Source: Anaerolineae bacterium
Lineage (GTDB): Bacteria > Chloroflexota > Anaerolineae > Anaerolineales > UBA4823
Length of the DNA stretch: 5,545 nt
Assembly: GCA_030622805.1 (NCBI GenBank)
Contig: JAUXFR010000111.1
Coordinates: forward strand, 1-5,545
Direction: 5' to 3'
Below the pieces are notes generated by a model. It ran no database searches. It was given only the letters and a program-made list of their open reading frames with translations, and was not told the origin of the DNA. Position 1 is the stretch's first letter; every line of letters begins with the position of its first letter. Positions 1-3,761 of this stretch are shown here, in pieces. The translations under genes were made by a program, and so were the position numbers.

Positions 1-295
1 CTCAAATAAGCCGCCCTGGATGATTAAGTAGTCACCCGCCAGCCAGGCTGTCAACAGCAGCATGGCCGTGTTGATCACCAGGGTAAATAATCCCAGCGTG
101 GCTACCGTAAGAGGCAGCGAAAGCAGCTTTATGATGGGACGGATCAGAGCATTGACCAGACCGAAGACGATCGCCACAACCAGGAGACCTGGTATCAAAT
201 TGGATTCCTGGCAAAAAAACACGCACAATCCAAATTATGGAGACAGGTTGAGTCGTGTGGTAGGTTATGATAGTGCGAAATAGTAATCGATCCAC
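1..295 (-). pseudogene. YvlD-like phage holin family 4 membrane protein, frameshifted and cut by the window edge
   Basis: From 198 down to 1 the minus strand reads a hydrophobic protein containing GLVNALIRPIIKLLSLPLTV followed by TLGLFTLVINTAMLL. This is the characteristic core of the YvlD / phage holin family 4 small membrane proteins, which have about four membrane helices and 110-120 residues. That frame meets a stop at 235-237 and has no convincing start. The expected N-terminal part (a DRLLFR start, then IIWIVRVFLPGIQFD) lies in a different frame, from about 295 (a GTG) down to about 194. The reading frame therefore seems to change once, near 190-200, by one extra or two missing bases. 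A start at the ATG at 320-322 is also possible. Neither candidate start has a clear ribosome binding site. About 25 C-terminal residues lie beyond the left edge. The family's molecular role is poorly known. A sequencing error is an alternative to a true pseudogene. The family call is firm; the broken state is probable. Confidence 0.7.
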
Positions 296-324
296 TTTAT
301 CACTGAAGATGAGAGGAGCCATAA

Positions 325-747
325 ATGAACCCCGTATATGACCTCGGCGACTTGGAGAAGTACGCCTTAAAACGTATCGCTTCACATCGCTATCCGGGTG
401 ACATCCATACATTCAAGCTGCTCGTTTGTCCTGTTTGTGGTGTTGTCCCTTTAGCTCTGACCATCGAGCACCACAGCGGCTCGAAGAAAGGAAACTTCCG
501 AGGCGTGATCTACGGGAAATGCTCATCCTGCGGGGAGAGCACCCGCATTTTTAGCTTCACTGGATCACAACGGGAGAAAAGGCGTGAAGAGAAACCTGTC
601 TGCAAATGCGGTCATACGTATTTTCTGGTAGGCGAATGCGAACGAATTGAGAGGGAAAACGGTTTGGTGGGATTCTTCGATGAGGGGGTAGTTGTTGGAA
701 AATGCTCGGACTGCAATCGTAACCGGTCTTTTGTATTCACAGATTAG
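325..747 (+). CDS. Small protein with two tandem cysteine-pair (zinc-ribbon-like) units, function unknown
   Basis: This is a 140-residue soluble protein with no signal peptide or membrane segment. I do not recognise it as a named family. Cysteine pairs sit at C35/C38, C66/C69, C93/C95 and C127/C130, and C105 is an extra single cysteine. The pairs form two repeated units: a first CxxC or CxC, about 27-32 residues, then a Gly-Lys-Cys-Ser-x-Cys pair followed by an aromatic-rich strand. GVIYGKCSSC (residues 60-69) aligns with GVVVGKCSDC (121-130), and RIFSFT with RSFVFT. Each unit could bind one zinc ion, as in zinc ribbons. Zinc binding is inferred, not shown. The ATG start is supported by a GAGAGGA ribosome site at 311-317. 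The gene heads a four-gene run, and its stop lies only 8 bases before the acetyltransferase start, so the two are probably co-translated. Possible roles are nucleic-acid or protein binding; a specific function would be a guess. Confidence 0.8.
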   Translation: MNPVYDLGDLEKYALKRIASHRYPGDIHTFKLLVCPVCGVVPLALTIEHHSGSKKGNFRGVIYGKCSSCGESTRIFSFTGSQREKRREEKPVCKCGHTYFLVGECERIERENGLVGFFDEGVVVGKCSDCNRNRSFVFTD

Positions 748-755
748 CAAAAACC

Positions 756-1298
756 ATGCTAGAAATATTTGAACTCAACGAGAATAATGTCACCGATATT
801 GGTAAGTGCAGCGGTGAGTTTGTTATCGATTCTAGACTCGTCTTGAGCCTGGTAAACGGCCATATCCATTATGAAGTCATCGCCCTACCAAAACGAACGA
901 AACGCTACCGCGAGAGGGATGACGATTACAGGGCGTATATCGATGATCCGGACCGGACCATCTTTTTCGCTTATATTGATGGACAGATCGCCGGGCAGAT
1001 CATCCTGACGAAATACTGGAACAACTATGCCTACATCCAGGATATCGCTGTTGATGTCAGGTTCAGACGGCAGGGTGTAGGCAAAGTACTGATGGAAAGG
1101 GCAAAACAGTGGGCGCGCAAGCAGAACCTACCCGGGATTATGCTTGAAACGCAGGACATCAACGTCGCAGCCTGTAAATTTTATGAAAGCTGCGGATTCA
1201 AGTTGAGGGGGTTTGATACTCACCTGTATACGGGCATCGAGCACGTTTCAGACGAGATTGCCTTGTACTGGTATTATTTGTTTGAAGGTAACACCTGA
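756..1298 (+). CDS. GNAT N-acetyltransferase resembling streptothricin acetyltransferases (Sat/SatA type)
   Basis: This 180-residue protein is a complete GNAT-fold acetyltransferase, predicted to move an acetyl group from acetyl-CoA to a primary amine in the cytosol. The acetyl-CoA loop RRQGVG is at residues 104-109 (R/QxxGxG), preceded by the beta strand AYIQDIAVD (92-100). The stretch LETQDINVAACKFYESCGFK (130-149) and the ending with LYTG and ALYWYY closely recall streptothricin acetyltransferases of Gram-positive bacteria, as does the acidic EYID/YIDDPD-like patch before the core (here 61-66). Those enzymes acetylate the beta-lysine part of streptothricin. The resemblance is from memory of the family, so resistance here is an inference; many relatives have unknown amine substrates. 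The N-terminus LEIFELNENNVTDIGK matches where the family begins, so the ATG at 756 is kept although no Shine-Dalgarno sequence precedes it. Translation is probably coupled to the gene ending at 747. The next gene starts 21 bases downstream. Confidence 0.85.
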   Translation: MLEIFELNENNVTDIGKCSGEFVIDSRLVLSLVNGHIHYEVIALPKRTKRYRERDDDYRAYIDDPDRTIFFAYIDGQIAGQIILTKYWNNYAYIQDIAVDVRFRRQGVGKVLMERAKQWARKQNLPGIMLETQDINVAACKFYESCGFKLRGFDTHLYTGIEHVSDEIALYWYYLFEGNT

Positions 1299-1319
1299 TC
1301 AATTAATGGAGAAACTCTG

Positions 1320-1955
1320 ATGGACATAGAAGAAATCTTGCATTGCAGAGATAAGTCAATACTGGCTATTGAAGAGCGGAAACGGAGAGATTTTGTCGTC
1401 GCTGTCCCCCACCATGCACCGCTGGGTGTAGACCATTTACCCTGCCCGGAACATTCCGTATCCGATGAAAATGTTGGCTTTCTTGGTTCATACACAGCAC
1501 AACTTCTGGACTGTCCCTTCATCGTCGCCTGCAACTACTTTATCGATGTTAACAAGAGCGAGAGCACCGATTACTTCAAAAAGATTGAGAAATGGGAACC
1601 AAATATCCTGATCGAGCTCCATGGACACGGCGGGGATAAAGCTCGATATGATATCGAAATATCATCTGGGAACCTGCAAAAAAACCACTGGTCAAAAGAA
1701 CTGGCATCCAGACTCAGGGCAAAAATGAACCAGGTGAAAGATTTCTCCGCATACATCATTAGCGGAGATTACAACAATATTTACTTTACCGCATCCAAGA
1801 GTGTCTCGATCAATACCGACAGATGGCTGGCCTTCCATATCGAGATTCCCAATACGATAAGAGCGCAGAGAGGTCTTTACGACCCTTTTTGTGAATTGCT
1901 GGTCGATAGTCTTCGGGAGATACTAGCGAATTACAGAGAAGGTGTTGAACTATAA
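1320..1955 (+). CDS. Putative N-formylglutamate amidohydrolase-like metallohydrolase
   Basis: This 211-residue soluble protein has no signal peptide. Its motifs follow the order expected of N-formylglutamate amidohydrolase-like, zinc-dependent hydrolases: a strand ending in PHH (30-32), DEN (49-51), DVNK (76-79, compare the family's DLNR), ELHGHG (99-104, compare a family LHS/H strand), DIEISSG (111-117) and HIEIP (173-177, compare the family's late Glu-containing strand). The histidines at 31, 32, 101 and 103 and the acids at 49, 50, 99 and 175 are plausible metal or catalytic residues. The protein is somewhat shorter than typical enzymes of this family (about 250-270 residues) and the similarity is distant, so the substrate is unknown. 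Formylated or acylated amino acids and similar amides are candidates. The ATG start has a TGGAGA site at 1307-1312. It lies 21 bases after the acetyltransferase and 32 bases before the PhzF gene in the same run. It could instead be an uncharacterised conserved family. Confidence 0.6.
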   Translation: MDIEEILHCRDKSILAIEERKRRDFVVAVPHHAPLGVDHLPCPEHSVSDENVGFLGSYTAQLLDCPFIVACNYFIDVNKSESTDYFKKIEKWEPNILIELHGHGGDKARYDIEISSGNLQKNHWSKELASRLRAKMNQVKDFSAYIISGDYNNIYFTASKSVSINTDRWLAFHIEIPNTIRAQRGLYDPFCELLVDSLREILANYREGVEL

Positions 1956-1987
1956 ATACCAATTAAACTTAATCAGGGAGCATCTCA

Positions 1988-2779
1988 ATGGAAACGCCAA
2001 TTTATCAGGTAGACGCCTTCACAGACCAACCCTTCCAGGGCAATCCGGCAGCAGTCTGCATCCTGCCCGAACCGGGTGATGAGACCTGGATGCAGAACGT
2101 GGCGCGCGAAATGAACCTGTCGGAGACAGCCTTCCTTGTTCAGCGAGAGGACGGCTTCAACCTGCGCTGGTTCACACCCTCCGTGGAGGTTGAGCTGTGC
2201 GGTCACGCCACGCTGGCCAGCGCGCACATCCTGTGGGAAACTGGATATCTTGCTCATGATGAGAAGGCACGCTTCCATACTCTTAGCGGCTTGCTGACAG
2301 CAGAACAAAAGGAAGAGTGGATCGAGATGGACTTCCCATCCAGACCGGCTGTGCCTTTCGATCCCCCTACCGGATTGGTAGAGACGATTGGCGTAGACCC
2401 GAAGTTTGTCGGCAAGAACCAATACGATTACCTAGTAGAAGTTGAATCTGAAATGGTGGTGCGGGAGCTTCAGCCCGATTTCGGAAAATTACGCCAGTTT
2501 GGAATCCGCGGAGTTATGGTCACCAGCACGGCATCGTCCAGGGAATTCGATTTCGTGTCGCGCTTCTTCGCACCCGGGGCTGGGATCGACGAGGATCCTG
2601 TCACAGGTTCAGCGCACTGCTGCCTGGGACCGTTCTGGAGCCAGCGCCTGGGGGTAGACAAGCTGGTGGCTTACCAGGCCTCGGCGCGCGGCGGTGTGGT
2701 GCGGGTGCACGTAGATGGAGATCGGGTGTACCTGGGTGGACAGGCAGTGACAGTCATGCATGGAAAATTAATTTTTTAG
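1988..2779 (+). CDS. PhzF family isomerase/epimerase
   Basis: This is a complete 263-residue member of the PhzF family, which has the diaminopimelate-epimerase fold. Hallmarks are the N-terminal YQVDAFTDQPFQGNPAAVC (residues 6-24), the catalytic glutamate in NLSETAFL (E46), the FTPSVEVELCGHATLASAH block (62-80, with H73), and the second-lobe DEDPVTGSAH (201-210, with D203). In phenazine producers PhzF isomerises trans-2,3-dihydro-3-hydroxyanthranilate. Most family members, like this one, lie outside phenazine clusters and have unknown substrates, and no other phz gene is present here. The ATG has a good CAGGGAG site at 1974-1980. It is the last gene of the run, and its stop codon (2777-2779) overlaps the first bases of the terminator stem. 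It appears more GC-rich than the gene before it: 35 of 60 bases in 2101-2160 against 22 of 60 in 1741-1800. It may therefore have a different history from its upstream neighbours. Confidence 0.93.
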   Translation: METPIYQVDAFTDQPFQGNPAAVCILPEPGDETWMQNVAREMNLSETAFLVQREDGFNLRWFTPSVEVELCGHATLASAHILWETGYLAHDEKARFHTLSGLLTAEQKEEWIEMDFPSRPAVPFDPPTGLVETIGVDPKFVGKNQYDYLVEVESEMVVRELQPDFGKLRQFGIRGVMVTSTASSREFDFVSRFFAPGAGIDEDPVTGSAHCCLGPFWSQRLGVDKLVAYQASARGGVVRVHVDGDRVYLGGQAVTVMHGKLIF

Positions 2780-2820
2780 AAACCCGTTTTCTCGGTAAAA
2801 ACGGGTTTCTTTATTTATTT
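2778..2820 (+). terminator. Strong intrinsic terminator of the four-gene run
   Basis: The arm AGAAACCCGTTTT (2778-2790) pairs perfectly with AAAACGGGTTTCT (2798-2810). This gives a 13-base-pair stem with a 7-base loop (CTCGGTA), followed by a T-rich tail, TTATTTATTT (2811-2820). This is a classic Rho-independent terminator placed directly at the PhzF stop codon. A near-copy lies at 3571-3602. Confidence 0.92.
2781..2810 (+). repeat. Direct repeat, left copy, flanking the toxin-antitoxin module
   Basis: The 30 bases beginning AACCCGTTTTCTCGG match 27 of 30 bases at 3573-3602. The differences are an inverted TA/AT pair in the loop and one G-to-T change in the right arm. Homology does not clearly extend past the hairpin on either side. 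Confidence 0.85.
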
Positions 2821-2860
2821 ACCGCATTGAAGCACATCACACATGTTATAATTAGGAATC

Positions 2861-2913
2861 ACAAGATAATCTATTGAAATGCCTTGTATTACATTATTTT
2901 ATCTTGTATAATG
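2861..2913 (+). promoter_or_regulatory. Candidate operator half-sites of the toxin-antitoxin promoter
   Basis: ACAAGATAA (2861-2869) is an exact inverted repeat of TTATCTTGT (2899-2907). CTTGTAT also occurs directly repeated at 2883-2889 and 2903-2909, 20 bases apart or about two helical turns. A second inverted pair, CATTAT (2892-2897) and ATAATG (2908-2913), is centred on the -10 region. Antitoxins of the AbrB type commonly bind such sites to repress their own operon, so these are plausible operator half-sites. The assignment rests on symmetry and position only. Confidence 0.45.
2884..2912 (+). promoter_or_regulatory. Sigma-70 type promoter of the vapBC-type operon
   Basis: A TTGTAT -35 element (2884-2889), 17-base spacer and perfect TATAAT -10 element (2907-2912) form a near-consensus promoter. 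The expected transcription start is about 2918-2920. The mRNA would then begin at or next to GGAGAG, giving a leader of about ten bases before the ATG at 2930. This supports 2930 over 2918 as the antitoxin start. Confidence 0.8.
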
Positions 2914-2929
2914 CGTTATGGAGAGACTC

Positions 2930-3157
2930 ATGCAAACCAAGATTACCAAACGCGGACAAACTGTAGTCCCCGCACCAATTCGCAAACGCTATGGTATCCA
3001 GGAGGGCGACCGCCTGGTCTGGCTTGATGATGGTGAAACGATTAAGGTAATTCCCATTCCCTCTGATCCGGTGGAGGCATTACGCGGGTCGGGAGAGGGG
3101 GAGAACTTGTTAGCTGCTCTGCTGCGGTCGCGAGCCGAGGAGCGCGAACGTGAGTGA
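2930..3157 (+). CDS. vapB: AbrB/SpoVT-family antitoxin (VapB-type)
   Basis: This small DNA-binding antitoxin has 75 residues from the ATG at 2930. Residues 1-45 (MQTKITKRGQTVVPAPIRKR, then YGIQEGDRLVW) are a typical SpoVT/AbrB swapped-hairpin domain, which dimerises, binds the operator and represses transcription. The charged tail after the Pro-Ser-Asp-Pro turn, ending RSRAEERERE, is the part expected to bind and block the PIN toxin. An ATG at 2918 would add MERL, but it lies at the predicted transcription start. The ATG at 2930 is preceded by GGAGAG (2920-2925), so 2930 is preferred. The gene overlaps the toxin gene by 8 bases, giving coupled translation of the pair. The antitoxin is probably produced in excess and autoregulates the promoter just upstream. 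The symbol denotes the VapB role in a VapBC-type pair; the exact subfamily is not assigned. Confidence 0.9.
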   Translation: MQTKITKRGQTVVPAPIRKRYGIQEGDRLVWLDDGETIKVIPIPSDPVEALRGSGEGENLLAALLRSRAEERERE

Positions 3158-3566
3158 TGTTCCACGTTATGTGCTGGATACTTCAGCAATCCTGACCCTT
3201 ATAGAGGACGAGGATGGGGCTGACCGGGTGGAAGAGATACTGAGAAGCGGCAAGGTATTGCTGCCATGGACTGTCTTATTGGAGATCAACTATATTACTC
3301 GTCAAGAGAGTGGTGAGACAGAAGCAGATCGTCGATATGCTATGTTGCGCGAGTCTCCAGTTACGATCCTCTGGAATGTGGACGAACAATTAATCCTTGC
3401 TGCCTCACGCATGAAAGCCAGACACCGAATTTCATTTGCTGATTCCATGATCCTAGCATATACGTTGCGTAATGATGCAGTGCTCATCCATAAAGACCCA
3501 GAGTTCGATGCCCTGGCAGAGCAGGTAGCTCAAGAACAATTACAATATAAAAGAAAAGCAGAATAA
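3150..3566 (+). CDS. vapC: PIN-domain ribonuclease toxin (VapC-type)
   Basis: This 138-residue PIN domain is predicted to be a magnesium-dependent endoribonuclease that cuts RNA, often tRNA or rRNA in this family, when free of its antitoxin. The four acidic active-site residues are all visible: D10 in YVLDTSAIL, E45 in TVLLEINYI, D98 in ISFADSMILAY, and D116 in LIHKDPEFDAL. The toxin therefore appears intact. The start is the GTG at 3150, inside the last codons of the antitoxin gene, with GAGGAG (3137-3142) seven bases upstream. A rare start codon and overlap are common ways to keep toxin below antitoxin. A degenerate hairpin follows at 3571. The C-terminal tail is basic (QYKRKAE). The target RNA cannot be inferred from the sequence. 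Confidence 0.93.
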   Translation: MSDVPRYVLDTSAILTLIEDEDGADRVEEILRSGKVLLPWTVLLEINYITRQESGETEADRRYAMLRESPVTILWNVDEQLILAASRMKARHRISFADSMILAYTLRNDAVLIHKDPEFDALAEQVAQEQLQYKRKAE

Positions 3567-3570
3567 GACA

Positions 3571-3602
3571 GGAACCCGTTTTCTCGGATAAAACGTGTTT
3601 CT
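3571..3602 (+). terminator. Degenerate terminator hairpin after the PIN toxin gene
   Basis: GGAACCCGTTTT (3571-3582) can pair with AAAACGTGTTTC (3590-3601) around a 7-base loop. The stem contains one C/T mismatch and one G-T pair. Unlike its twin at 2778, it is followed by TGAATTACC instead of a T-rich tract, so termination is probably weaker and some transcription may run on towards the helicase gene. Confidence 0.55.
3573..3602 (+). repeat. Direct repeat, right copy, flanking the toxin-antitoxin module
   Basis: This is the right-hand partner of the repeat at 2781-2810, 792 bases downstream and in the same orientation. The two copies bracket the promoter and both genes of the toxin-antitoxin module. 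Confidence 0.85.
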
Positions 3603-3728
3603 GAATTACCACATGTAGCGAAGACTCGAAAATCGAGATAGAATAGAATTATATCTAAGGATGGTTCTTCTCCTGAGGGTGGTTTGAATAAAAATAGCCT
3701 TCCTTGGGGGAGAAAAATACGGTCGGAT

Positions 3729-3757
3729 TTGGTGGCAATATTATGAAAATATATAAA
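3729..3757 (+). promoter_or_regulatory. Weak candidate promoter for the RecQ gene
   Basis: TTGGTG (3729-3734), a 17-base spacer and TATAAA (3752-3757) resemble a sigma-70 promoter. A shifted -10 reading, TATATA (3750-3755), would place the transcription start at about 3762, exactly at the RecQ ATG. The region is AT-rich, so chance matches are likely. Confidence 0.3.
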
Positions 3758-3761
3758 CAAC

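Noticed and set aside
248..271. TTGAGT and TATGAT as a promoter for the four-gene run
   Set aside because: The spacer is only 12 bases, well short of the usual 16-18, and no better -35 pairs with TATGAT. The true promoter was not located.
2827..2852. A second promoter, TTGAAG with an extended -10 (TGTTATAAT), upstream of the toxin-antitoxin module
   Set aside because: The -10 is good but the spacer is 14 bases. The promoter at 2884-2912 is clearly better. It could still be a minor or ancestral start.
2918..2929. Antitoxin start at the ATG at 2918
   Set aside because: It would lie at the predicted transcription start, has no ribosome site, and adds residues (MERL) not needed for the AbrB domain.
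3624..3640. Small hairpin CTCGA-AAA-TCGAG in the gap before RecQ
   Set aside because: It has a five-base stem with a three-base loop and no T tract. It is too small to call a terminator or regulatory RNA.
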